Below are positions 1 to 8,274 of a stretch of 64,000 nucleotides of DNA, piece after piece. The translations under genes and the position numbers were made by a program. Every line of letters begins with the position of its first letter. Position 1 is the stretch's first letter. The DNA comes from Streptomyces sp. NBC_01463. Lineage in GTDB: Bacteria > Actinomycetota > Actinomycetes > Streptomycetales > Streptomycetaceae. The notes beneath the pieces were generated by a model, which saw only the letters and a program-made list of their open reading frames with translations, was not told the origin of the DNA and did not search any database. The DNA lies in contig CP109468.1 in the NCBI GenBank assembly GCA_036227345.1, positions 8,432,001 to 8,496,000 on the forward strand. Direction: 5' to 3'.

Positions 1-29
1 GGCCGGAGACGGTGCGGGTGCCGGACGGA

Positions 30-440
30 TCAGCGAAGTTCCTGGATGCGGACCAGGTTGCCCGCGGGGTCGCGGAAGGCGCAGTCGCGGATGCCGTAGG
101 GCTGCTCGGTCGGCTCCTGGACCACCTCGGTGTCGCCGGCCCGGACCTTCGCGAACGTACCGTCGAGATCCGGCGTGGCCAGCAGGATCCAGCCATAGGT
201 GCCCTTGGCCATCATCTCGGTGATCGTGCGGCGCTCGTCCTCGGTGATGCCGGGGTCGACGGCGGGCGGCGCGAGCAGGATGGACGTACTGGGCTGACCG
301 GCCGGACCGACCGTGATCCAGCGCATCTTGCCCTGGCCGACATCGCTGCGGACCTCGAAGCCGAGTACGTCGCGGTAGAAGGCCACGGAGGCGTCCGGGT
401 CGTCGTGCGGGAGGAAGCTCGTGTGAATGCTGATGTCCAT
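30..440 (-). CDS. VOC-family (glyoxalase/bleomycin-resistance fold) protein
   Basis: A 136-residue single-domain protein opening with MDISIHTSFLPHDDPDASVAFYRDVLGFEV, the typical first beta-alpha-beta-beta-beta unit of the vicinal oxygen chelate fold, and ending DPAGNLVRIQEL, the usual last strand carrying a metal-ligand Glu. Such proteins bind a divalent metal and either rearrange or oxidise small substrates, or sequester antibiotics; nothing here fixes the substrate. An in-frame ATG three codons upstream (449) is possible, but family members usually start at MDI. It is monocistronic here; the 29 bases before its stop hold no visible gene. Confidence 0.85.
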   Translation of the reverse strand: MDISIHTSFLPHDDPDASVAFYRDVLGFEVRSDVGQGKMRWITVGPAGQPSTSILLAPPAVDPGITEDERRTITEMMAKGTYGWILLATPDLDGTFAKVRAGDTEVVQEPTEQPYGIRDCAFRDPAGNLVRIQELR

Positions 441-615
441 GGCGATCATGCTAGATCCGGCCCCATGGCCCGCGCTTCTCGATTCCTGACCGATCCGGCC
501 GATCGGGTCGCGCGTCCCACGGCGCTCCGCCGGTTCGTTGGGCCGGGGTGGTGTCGGAGCCCGCTGGTAGCGTGCCGCATCCGGGTGAAACGATCATGAG
601 GGGACGGCGAGGGCT

Positions 616-1569
616 GTGCGGGAAGTGATGTGCCACGAGGTCGGCACGCAGCGCAGGGAGGACGCGCTTGCGGACATCGCCGGACGGACCCATGGGCGAT
701 GGCACTGGATGCGCTACGACGACGCGTCCCCGGGGAGGCTGCGGGAGACGTGTGACGAGCTCCTCGACCACGTCGCGGCCCGCACCGCGGAGGATTCCGC
801 GCCCGACGAGGTCGCGCGCGCCGCTCTGCGGACCGCGGCCGAGTGCTCGCTCGGAGTGCTGAGCGTGGGCTGCTTCCCCAACGGCGACCAGGAGATCGCG
901 TTTCCGCTGATCGACGAGGTGCTGAGCAGCGAGGACATAGCGTTCGGCGACCTCGTCGAGGCGGCTCCCACGGCGCGGACGTGGTGCGACGCGTTCGAGC
1001 TCTGCCTGGTCAGCGGTCTGGTGGGGGAATGGGAGCGGGTGATCGGCCTGCTGCTGCGGGAGGACTACGCGCCCGCGGTGCGCGACGGAGTGCCGTACTC
1101 GACGTTCGACTCCCTCTCCGAGCCGGCCGACCTGGCCGCGATGGACGCGCTGTGCGGCTATCTGACCGCGTCGTCCGGGCATCTGCCCCGCGACTGGCCG
1201 ACCGTGACGCTGTGCAAGCCCGACGTGGAGGAGCGGGCGGGGGCGGCTCGGAAACTGGACGCGGTAGGTCCCCTGACACCCGACCAGCGTCTCCTGCGCG
1301 TCCTTCTCGACGACGACCGTCACGCCTTCGACGAGGCGCTCGCGGCCCGGCTCGTCGAGCACCGGAAGAGCGTGGGACCCGATCCCGCCGCCAGGACCCT
1401 GCTGCCGCTCGGCACGCTCGCCCTCGCCGCCCTTGCCGTCCAGGTGCATGGATGGGACCTGGGCATCCGGTCCGGCTATCTGCCGCACGGACTACTGGGT
1501 TCCCCGGACGCGCTGCGACGGGCGGCGGAGGCCGGACGGAACGCCCTGGGCGGCTGGACCGCCAAGTAG
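616..1569 (+). CDS. Orphan Imm49-type immunity protein
   Basis: A 317-residue soluble, alpha-helical protein with a GTG start; an ATG lies four codons in at 628. Segments such as RTAAECSLGVLSVGCFPNGDQE, RTWCDAFELCLVSGLVGEWERVIGLLL and TLALAALAVQVHGWDLGIRSGYLP have the look of the immunity-49 family, proposed to neutralise polymorphic toxins. I recognise it by overall pattern, not by a catalytic motif. No polymorphic toxin (RHS, WXG, LXG or long secreted protein with a C-terminal nuclease) is next to it: the neighbours are a VOC protein and a methyltransferase. It may therefore be an orphan antidote or a house immunity gene. Confidence 0.7.
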   Translation: MREVMCHEVGTQRREDALADIAGRTHGRWHWMRYDDASPGRLRETCDELLDHVAARTAEDSAPDEVARAALRTAAECSLGVLSVGCFPNGDQEIAFPLIDEVLSSEDIAFGDLVEAAPTARTWCDAFELCLVSGLVGEWERVIGLLLREDYAPAVRDGVPYSTFDSLSEPADLAAMDALCGYLTASSGHLPRDWPTVTLCKPDVEERAGAARKLDAVGPLTPDQRLLRVLLDDDRHAFDEALAARLVEHRKSVGPDPAARTLLPLGTLALAALAVQVHGWDLGIRSGYLPHGLLGSPDALRRAAEAGRNALGGWTAK

Positions 1570-1633
1570 GGCGGAACGGGCACCGTGCCGGGCTGTCGGT
1601 GCCGTCGGACGCGGCCAGGGATGGCCGGGGCGG

Positions 1634-2437
1634 TCACGGCTTGCGTCCCCACGCCGAGATCATGGGCGAGGTCGCCAGGTCGAGGCTCCCGGTCGCGACG
1701 TTTGCCAGATGGCGGTCGATCTCCTCGTCGGTGGCGAGCCCCTCCGTCACCAGCAGGCCGCGGATCTGCCGTACGGTCGCGGCTTCGAGCACGGCACACG
1801 CGGGCGAGGTGATCGGGAAGTACGCGTCGGCCCTGACGTCCTCCAGACCGGCTTGGCGCAGCAGCCTGGGCAGGGTCCGTCCGTACGTCAGGTCCGCGCC
1901 GCGTGCCGCCATCAGCGCACGGAAACCGGAGCGCAGCCGGTTGGCGAGCCGCTGTTCGGGGCCGGACTCGTCCGGGCACAACAACGGCTGCAGGCCCGGA
2001 TCGGCATCCTCCAGCAGCAGCCGGCCGCCCGGCCGCAGCGACTGGATCATCCGGCGCAGCGCCTCGGCCCGGTCCGTGACGTGCACCAGGACCAGCCGGG
2101 CGTGGACGAGGTCGAAACCGCCGGGCGGCGGCGGGTCGGCCGCCACGTCGTGGCGCAGCACCTCGATGACGCCGTCGGCGACGTCCTGCGTCCAGGAGAC
2201 GTCGATGTCGGTGGCCACGACCTTGCCCGTCGGGCCGACCCGCTCGGCCAGCCCCCGGGGTACGGACGCGGAGCCGGCCCCGACCTCCCAGCACCGCATT
2301 CCGGCCGTGATGCCGAGCTGGTCGACATGCCGGAACGTCACCGGATCGAACAGCTCGCTGAGGGCGCCGAAGCGGATACCCGCCTCGGACTGCTGGTTGT
2401 CCAGCAGATAACCGTGTTCCGTGTCGTGTTCAGCCAT
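1634..2437 (-). CDS. SAM-dependent class I methyltransferase
   Basis: A 267-residue protein. Motif I reads CWEVGAGSASVPRGLAERV (about residues 49-67), followed by VVATDID at the end of strand 2 and an acidic post-motif region (FDLVHARLVLVHV). These are the SAM-binding features of class I methyltransferases. The C-terminal part (LRSGFRALMAARGADLTYGRTLPRLLRQAGL) is the cap region seen in UbiE/COQ5-like small-molecule methyltransferases. The substrate is unknown. The ATG has GAGGA a short distance upstream. It is divergent from the isocitrate lyase/PEP mutase gene across about 115 bp. Confidence 0.85.
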   Translation of the reverse strand: MAEHDTEHGYLLDNQQSEAGIRFGALSELFDPVTFRHVDQLGITAGMRCWEVGAGSASVPRGLAERVGPTGKVVATDIDVSWTQDVADGVIEVLRHDVAADPPPPGGFDLVHARLVLVHVTDRAEALRRMIQSLRPGGRLLLEDADPGLQPLLCPDESGPEQRLANRLRSGFRALMAARGADLTYGRTLPRLLRQAGLEDVRADAYFPITSPACAVLEAATVRQIRGLLVTEGLATDEEIDRHLANVATGSLDLATSPMISAWGRKP

Positions 2438-2545
2438 GGCGCAATCCTCGCAGAGGAGTCGGCGGGCCAGCGGCCGCCCCAGGCCGTGCGCCGGTGAGGT
2501 GGATGTCGGATTCTCGCCAGATCGCGGGCATCGGCCGATGCTTGA

Positions 2546-2587
2546 ATTCCGGCATGACCACCACGCATTCCGGCATGACCACCGCGT
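2546..2587 (+). repeat. 21-bp tandem duplication over a translation start
   Basis: ATTCCGGCATGACCACC occurs at 2546-2562 and again at 2567-2583, a period of exactly 21 bp; the full units match at 19 of 21 positions. Each copy carries an ATG (2554 and 2575) in the same frame, so the downstream protein starts MTTTHSGMTTAY. The duplication preserves the frame and offers two alternative starts. Confidence 0.85.
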
Positions 2588-3393
2588 ACGCCGACAAGGC
2601 CCGCATCCTCCGCTCCCTCCATACGCCCTCCGCGCCCCTCAGGCTGGCCAACGCCTGGGACGTCGCGAGTGCGCGCGTCATCGAGGCGGCGGGTGCTCCG
2701 GCGATCGCCACCACCAGTGCCGGAGTCGCCTGGTCCCTCGGCTCCCCGGACGGTGACGCGCTCGCCCGTGACCGCGCGCTCGACCTGGTCGCCCGGATCG
2801 CCGCGGCCGTCACCGTGCCGGTCACCGCCGACATCGAGGGCGGGTACGGGACGGACGACGCGGGTGTGGCCGACACCGTGGCCGGGGTGATCGAGGCGGG
2901 CGCCGTCGGCGTCAACATCGAGGACGGCACCCGGCCCCCGGCCGAGTTCGCGAAGCGCCTGGCCGCCGCCAGGAGGACCGCTGAACGGGCGGGCGCGGAC
3001 CTCTTCCTCAACGCGCGGACCGACACCTTCCTGCGCGGGCTCGGTGATCCGGACACCCGTCTGAAGGACACCCTGGACCGTGCGCACCGGTACGTCGACG
3101 CCGGCGCGGACGGAATCTTCGTCCCCGGTGTCACGGACCCCGCGACCGTCGCGGCGTTGGCCGCTGCAATCCCGGTGCCGTTGAACATCATGGCCGGACC
3201 CGGCGCACCGGACGTGGCCGTCCTGGGCTCGCTCGGTGTGGCCCGTGTGAGTCTCGGCTCGATTGTGGCGCAGTCCGCGTACGCGGCCGCCCGCCGGGCC
3301 GCCGACGAGCTGCTCGGCTCCGGCGGCTACAGCACCCTTGCCGACGCGATCGACTTCCAGGAGCTCGACACACTGCTGTCGTCACCCTGCTGA
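2554..3393 (+). CDS. Isocitrate lyase/PEP mutase-family protein (paralogue 1)
   Basis: A 279-residue TIM-barrel protein. LRLANAWDVASARVIEAAGAPAIATTSAG is the usual opening of the family, TADIEGGYG contains the Mg-binding acidic residues, and VNIEDG, NARTDTF and RVSLGS are barrel strand ends that line the active site. The KKCGH loop of true isocitrate lyase is not seen, so the reaction could be C-C or P-C chemistry on a small oxo-acid; the exact reaction is not predictable. The start could be ATG 2554 or 2575 because of a tandem duplication. A second family member lies at 11808-12674, close enough in pattern to be a paralogue. Confidence 0.85.
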   Translation: MTTTHSGMTTAYADKARILRSLHTPSAPLRLANAWDVASARVIEAAGAPAIATTSAGVAWSLGSPDGDALARDRALDLVARIAAAVTVPVTADIEGGYGTDDAGVADTVAGVIEAGAVGVNIEDGTRPPAEFAKRLAAARRTAERAGADLFLNARTDTFLRGLGDPDTRLKDTLDRAHRYVDAGADGIFVPGVTDPATVAALAAAIPVPLNIMAGPGAPDVAVLGSLGVARVSLGSIVAQSAYAAARRAADELLGSGGYSTLADAIDFQELDTLLSSPC

Positions 3394-3430
3394 CCGGCCA
3401 CGGAGCCGTCCGTGTGACGGTCGGCGGCGG

Positions 3431-4399
3431 TCAGTCCAGCCGGGTCAGGTCCGGCCGCAGACGCTGCCAGACCGGATGGCGCAGCCGGCCCGCCCTGGTC
3501 CACTCCGACGCGGTGACCTCCGCGACCAGCCGAGGTTCCACCCAGTGCGCGCCGGCCACGTCCACCTGGCCGGCGAACGGTGAAGTCGGCCGTGCGATGA
3601 CCGCGAAGTACGCGGTGAGTTCGCTCTGTTCGCGTTCCGACATGCCCGAGCCCACCGAGCCGGCGTACCGCAGGCCGGCGGGTTCGGCCACGCCGACGAG
3701 CACCGCCCCCGGCACACCCGCGGGTGCCCCTCGTCTCTGCGTCCAGCCGCCGATGACCACGTCCAGGGTCTCCACCCGCTTGGTCTTGCGCCAGTGGGCC
3801 GACCGGGCTCCCGGGGTGTACCGGGAGGACAGCCGCTTCGCGACCACGCCCTCCAGCCCCTCGCGCACCACGGCCTGCCATACCTGTGTCCCGTTGCCGT
3901 GCACGTAGGAGGGCGCCGACCAGTGCGCACCGGCCGGTCCCAGGGCCGACAGGATCTCGCGGCGCTCGGCGTACGGAGCGGCGAGCAGGGTGCGGCCGTC
4001 GAGGAACATCACGTCGAAGATCATGAAGTGGACCGGGCAGCTCCGTGCCAGGAGGGCGGCGCGGCGTGCGTCGGCCACGCCCATCCGGCTCTGGAGCAGG
4101 CCGAAGTCGGACCGCCCGGACGCGTCGAGGACGACGATCTCCCCGTCCAGGACCACTCCGCGCCCGCGCAGCGCGCGCCCCAGCCCCCGCAGCTCGGGAT
4201 AGGTCGCGGTGACGTCGTTGCCCGCCCGTGAGGTCAGCCGCACCGTGCCGTCGCCCGTCGTGCTCAGCACGCAGCGGACACCGTCCCATTTGGCCTCGAA
4301 CGCCCAGCCCGTATCGGGTACGGGCAGTGGCCCCGGCACGGCCAGCATCGGTGCGATCGACGGTGGCCGCTCCGGGGCGCCGGAAGGATTCGGGACCAT
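3431..4399 (-). CDS. ATP-dependent DNA ligase (LigD-ligase-like)
   Basis: A 322-residue protein with the nucleotidyltransferase signature FEAKWDGVR; Lys37 is the expected AMP-accepting lysine. Further motifs are FMIFDVMFLDG (motif III), EGVVAKRLSSRY (motif IV) and WRKTKR (motif V), followed by a C-terminal OB-fold region. It corresponds to the stand-alone ligase domain class used with Ku in bacterial end joining or in backup repair; no polymerase or nuclease domain is fused and no Ku gene is present in the window. The start MVPNPSG was chosen because the upstream 125 codons of open frame have no ligase features. Confidence 0.9.
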   Translation of the reverse strand: MVPNPSGAPERPPSIAPMLAVPGPLPVPDTGWAFEAKWDGVRCVLSTTGDGTVRLTSRAGNDVTATYPELRGLGRALRGRGVVLDGEIVVLDASGRSDFGLLQSRMGVADARRAALLARSCPVHFMIFDVMFLDGRTLLAAPYAERREILSALGPAGAHWSAPSYVHGNGTQVWQAVVREGLEGVVAKRLSSRYTPGARSAHWRKTKRVETLDVVIGGWTQRRGAPAGVPGAVLVGVAEPAGLRYAGSVGSGMSEREQSELTAYFAVIARPTSPFAGQVDVAGAHWVEPRLVAEVTASEWTRAGRLRHPVWQRLRPDLTRLD

Positions 4400-4772
4400 G
4401 CCTCGATGATCGAACGGCGGGCGGATCTCCGCAGACCGGGGGGCGGGCGAACGCCCGCCGGCGGGGCCGTTCGCCGCCGGGCCGCGGGCGGTGCCCGTGT
4501 GAGGACCGTTGACAAACTGGTGACCTGATAGAAACCTGTCACCGCAACGCCGCAAAAAATGAACCAGATCACTCAAAAATCCAGGCAATGAGCGTGTGTT
4601 TCCGGTGGGCGGTCTGCTTTCCCCTCCTGCCGGCGTCCCCGATCGCCCCCATCGGTGTACCTGGCAGCCCGCATCCGGCCCTCGCCGACCGCATGACGCC
4701 GCACGCGTCGTGAGGCCGGCGGCGCCTCCACGTGCGCTCCCGGTCCCGCGGCCCCACGGAACAGAGGACAGC
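4400..4772. promoter_or_regulatory. Divergent intergenic region with inverted repeat
   Basis: 373 bp without a convincing gene separate the ligase and glucanase starts. The region turns locally AT-rich near 4550-4590. A TTGACA hexamer lies at 4509-4514, without a good -10 at standard spacing. It is followed by an inverted repeat GGTGAC (4519-4524) / GTCACC (4538-4543) with a 13-nt spacer. This is a plausible operator for the secreted glucanase gene, but no start point is evident. Confidence 0.35.
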
Positions 4773-7700
4773 ATGAGATGGAAGCAACTCGGACGGCGGT
4801 TCGCCGTCGGAGCGGTGACGGCGGCATTGATGACGGTCGGGCTGCTGCCGGTCGCCGCCTCGGCCGCCGAGCAGGGCCCCGACCTGGCCCTCGGTAAGCA
4901 GGTGACGGCCGGCGGGTCGCACGGTGCCTACCCGGCGTCCAACGTCACCGACGGCAGCCAGCAGACGTACTGGGAGGGCGCCGGCGCATTCCCGCAGTGG
5001 GTCAGGATCGACCTCGGCGGCCGGTTCGACGTCGACCAGGTGGTCCTGAAGCTGCCGGCCACCTGGGAGGCGCGGACCCAGACCCTCGCCATCCAGGGCA
5101 GCACCGACGGAAGCACCTTCAGCGCCCTGTCCGCCTCGGCCGCACGCGCGTTCAGCCCCTCGGCCGGCAACACCGTCACCATCGGGTTCACCGCGAAGGA
5201 GACGCGGTACATCCGGGTGCAGGTGACCGCCAACACCGGCTGGAGCGCCGCCCAGCTCTCCCAGGTGGAGGTCCACGGCGAGGCCGCCGGGACCGACCCC
5301 GGCGGCCCGTCACCCGCCGTCGGGTCCAACCTGGCGTTGAACAAGCCCATCGAGGCATCCTCGTTCGTGCAGGGCTATGTGGCGCCCAACGCCAATGACG
5401 ACAAGCTCACCACGTACTGGGAGTCGAACGGATACCCCTCGACCCTGACGGTGAAGCTCGGCGCCGACGCCGACATCGAGGCCGTCGTCGTCAAGCTCTC
5501 CCCGGACCAGGCCTGGGCGACCCGCACCCAGAGCATCGAGGTGCTCGGCCGCGCCCAGTCGGCCACCGGCTTCACCTCGCTGAAGGCCCGGGCCGACTAC
5601 GTCTTCAACCCCTCCGGCAGCCAGAACACGGTCACGATCCCCGTCAGCGGGCGGTTCGCGGACGCGCAGCTCAAGTTCTTCTCCAACACCGGCGCTCCCG
5701 GCGCCCAGGTCGCGGAGGTCCAGGTCGTCGGCACCGCAGCCCCCAACCCCGACCTGACCGTCTCCGACCTGACCTGGTCGCCCGCGTCGCCGTCCGAGAA
5801 GGACGACGTCACCGTCGCGGCCACCGTACGCAACACGGGCACCGCCGCAGCCGCGGCGACGACGGTCGACGTCAGCGTCGAGGGCGTGGTCGCGGGCAGC
5901 GCACCCGTGGGCGCCCTGGCCGCCGGAGCCACGGCCACCGTGCAGGTCGGCGTCGGCAAGCGGCCGATGGGCGCCTACAGCGTCTCGGCGGTCGTCGACC
6001 CGACGGACACCATCGTCGAGCAGGACAACAGCAACAACAGCCGCACCGCCGCCACCAAGCTCCAGATCGCGCAGAGCCCCGGCCCCGACCTCGAAGTGCT
6101 CGGCATCACCTCCAGCCCCTCGAACCCCGCCGTCGGCGCTGCGGTCACGTTCACCGCTTCCGTACACAATCGCGGTACCACGGCGGTCACTTCCCCGACG
6201 GTCACCCGCCTCCTCGTGGAGAGCACCACGCTGAACGGTACGACCGGCACGATCCCCGCCGGCGGCACGGTCACCGTCCCCCTCAGCGGGAGCTGGACCG
6301 CCAAGAGCGGCGGCGCCAACCTGACGGCCACCGCGGACGCGACCGGGGTCGTCGAGGAGACCAACGAGAACAACAACGTCTTCTCGCGCTCCATCGTGGT
6401 CGGGCGCGGGGCCGCGGTCCCGTACACCGAGTACGAGGCGGAGGCCGGTGCCTACCAGGGCACGCTGCTCAAGACCGACCAGAAGCGCACCTTCGGGCAC
6501 ACCAACTTCGCCACCGAGTCCTCCGGCCGCCAGTCCGTGCGGCTCGACTCCACCGGCCAGTTCGTGGAGGTCACCTCGACCGTGCCGTCGAACTCGATCG
6601 TGGTCCGCAACTCGATACCCGACGCCCCCGCCGGCGGCGGCGCCGAGGCCACCATCAGCCTGTACGTCAACAACACCTTCGTCCGGAAGCTGACGCTCTC
6701 CTCCAAGCACAGCTGGCTGTACGGCGACACGGACAGCCCGGAGGGGCTGACCAACCGGCCGTCGGGCGACGCCCGCAGGATGTTCGACGAGTCCAACGCC
6801 CTTCTCGGCCAGACCTACCCCGCCGGGACGAAGTTCCGTCTCCAGCGCGACGCGGGCGACTCCGCCTCCTTCTACGTCATCGACCTCGTCGACCTGGAGC
6901 AGGTGGCACCGGCGTCCGCCCAGCCGGCCGGCTGCACCTCGATCACCGCCTACGGTGCGGTGCCGAACGACGGGATCGACGACACCGACGCCATCCAGCG
7001 GGCGGTGACGGCCGACCAGAACGGTGACATCGGCTGTGTGTGGATTCCGGCGGGACAGTGGCGGCAGGAGCAGAAGATCCTGACCGACGACCCGCTGAAC
7101 CGGGGCCAGTACAACCAGGTCGGCATCAGTGACGTCACGATCCGCGGCGCCGGCATGTGGCACTCGCAGCTCTACACCCTCACCGCGCCGCAGGACGCGG
7201 GCGGCATCAACCACCCGCACGAGGGCAACTTCGGCTTCGATATCGACGACAACACCCAGATCTCGGACATCGCGATCTTCGGCTCCGGCACCATCCGGGG
7301 CGGTGACGGCAACGCCGAGGGCGGCGTCGGTCTCAACGGCCGCTTCGGCAAGGACACCAAGATCACCAACGTGTGGCTCGAGCACGCCAACGTGGGTGTG
7401 TGGGTCGGCCGCGACTACGACAACATCCCGGAGCTCTGGGGCCCGGGCGACGGCGTCGAGTTCAACGGGATGCGGATTCGCGACACGTACGCGGACGGCA
7501 TCAACTTCGCGAACGGCACCCGCAATTCGACGGTGTTCAACTCCTCCTTCCGCTACACCGGTGACGACTCGCTGGCCGTCTGGTCGAGCAAGTACGTGAA
7601 GAACCAGTCGGTGGACATCGGCCACGACAACCACTTCCGCAACAACACGATCCAGCTCCCCTGGAGGGCCAACGGCATCGCGGTATACGGCGGTTACGGC

Positions 7701-8174
7701 AACACGATCGAGAACAACATCATCTCCGACACGATGAACTACCCCGGCATCATGCTGGCCACGGACCACGATCCGCTGCCCTTCTCCGGGAAGACGCTGA
7801 TCGCCAACAACGCACTCCACCGCACGGGCGGGGCGTTCTGGGGCGAGGCCCAGGAGTTCGGCGCCATCACCCTGTTCGCGGCGAGCCAGGACATCCCGGG
7901 TGTCACGATCCGCGACACCGACATCTACGACTCGACGTACGACGGGATCCAGTTCAAGTCGGGCGGCGGGACGGTGCCCGGCGCGGAGATCTCGAACGTC
8001 CGCATCGAGAACTCCCTCAACGGGTCCGGCATCCTCGCGATGGGCGGCGCGCGCGGCAGCGCGACGCTGACCGGTGTGACCATCACCGGCTCGGCCCAGG
8101 GCGACGTGCTCGTCGAACCCGGATCACAGTTCGTCATCAACGGCGGCGCGGGAGGGGCGTCGGCCCGGAAGTAG
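4773..8174 (+). CDS. Secreted multidomain glucanase, GH87/mycodextranase-like
   Basis: A 1133-residue protein with a Sec signal peptide (MRWKQLGRRF..., cleavage after VAASA near residue 32). Domains in order: two F5/8-type discoidin domains (about 36-172 and 185-325; NVTDGSQQTYWE and NANDDKLTTYWE are the calcium-loop signatures), two CARDB domains (about 326-430 and 435-540), a CBM35/6-like module (about 548-715; YEAEAG...) and a right-handed beta-helix (about 722-1120; TAYGAVPNDGIDDTDAIQ, then TYADGINFANGTRNS and FRYTGDDSLAVWS). The module plus helix, with several Asp residues, resembles GH87 alpha-1,3-glucanases/mycodextranases, so fungal or dental-type alpha-glucan is the likely substrate; another polysaccharide remains possible. 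GAGG precedes the ATG. Confidence 0.8.
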   Translation: MRWKQLGRRFAVGAVTAALMTVGLLPVAASAAEQGPDLALGKQVTAGGSHGAYPASNVTDGSQQTYWEGAGAFPQWVRIDLGGRFDVDQVVLKLPATWEARTQTLAIQGSTDGSTFSALSASAARAFSPSAGNTVTIGFTAKETRYIRVQVTANTGWSAAQLSQVEVHGEAAGTDPGGPSPAVGSNLALNKPIEASSFVQGYVAPNANDDKLTTYWESNGYPSTLTVKLGADADIEAVVVKLSPDQAWATRTQSIEVLGRAQSATGFTSLKARADYVFNPSGSQNTVTIPVSGRFADAQLKFFSNTGAPGAQVAEVQVVGTAAPNPDLTVSDLTWSPASPSEKDDVTVAATVRNTGTAAAAATTVDVSVEGVVAGSAPVGALAAGATATVQVGVGKRPMGAYSVSAVVDPTDTIVEQDNSNNSRTAATKLQIAQSPGPDLEVLGITSSPSNPAVGAAVTFTASVHNRGTTAVTSPTVTRLLVESTTLNGTTGTIPAGGTVTVPLSGSWTAKSGGANLTATADATGVVEETNENNNVFSRSIVVGRGAAVPYTEYEAEAGAYQGTLLKTDQKRTFGHTNFATESSGRQSVRLDSTGQFVEVTSTVPSNSIVVRNSIPDAPAGGGAEATISLYVNNTFVRKLTLSSKHSWLYGDTDSPEGLTNRPSGDARRMFDESNALLGQTYPAGTKFRLQRDAGDSASFYVIDLVDLEQVAPASAQPAGCTSITAYGAVPNDGIDDTDAIQRAVTADQNGDIGCVWIPAGQWRQEQKILTDDPLNRGQYNQVGISDVTIRGAGMWHSQLYTLTAPQDAGGINHPHEGNFGFDIDDNTQISDIAIFGSGTIRGGDGNAEGGVGLNGRFGKDTKITNVWLEHANVGVWVGRDYDNIPELWGPGDGVEFNGMRIRDTYADGINFANGTRNSTVFNSSFRYTGDDSLAVWSSKYVKNQSVDIGHDNHFRNNTIQLPWRANGIAVYGGYGNTIENNIISDTMNYPGIMLATDHDPLPFSGKTLIANNALHRTGGAFWGEAQEFGAITLFAASQDIPGVTIRDTDIYDSTYDGIQFKSGGGTVPGAEISNVRIENSLNGSGILAMGGARGSATLTGVTITGSAQGDVLVEPGSQFVINGGAGGASARK

Positions 8175-8274
8175 TCCCGCACCGGAGCCGTCCGGCGATC
8201 CGCCTCACCCGCGGAACGCCGGGCGGCACCGGCCGGATGTGGTCCCGGCGCGCCCCGGGAGCCTGCACAATTCG

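Noticed and set aside
5310..7820. 836-codon open frame antisense to the glucanase gene
   Set aside because: It is an effect of very high GC and biased third positions; the translation is low-complexity and the sense frame has clear domains.
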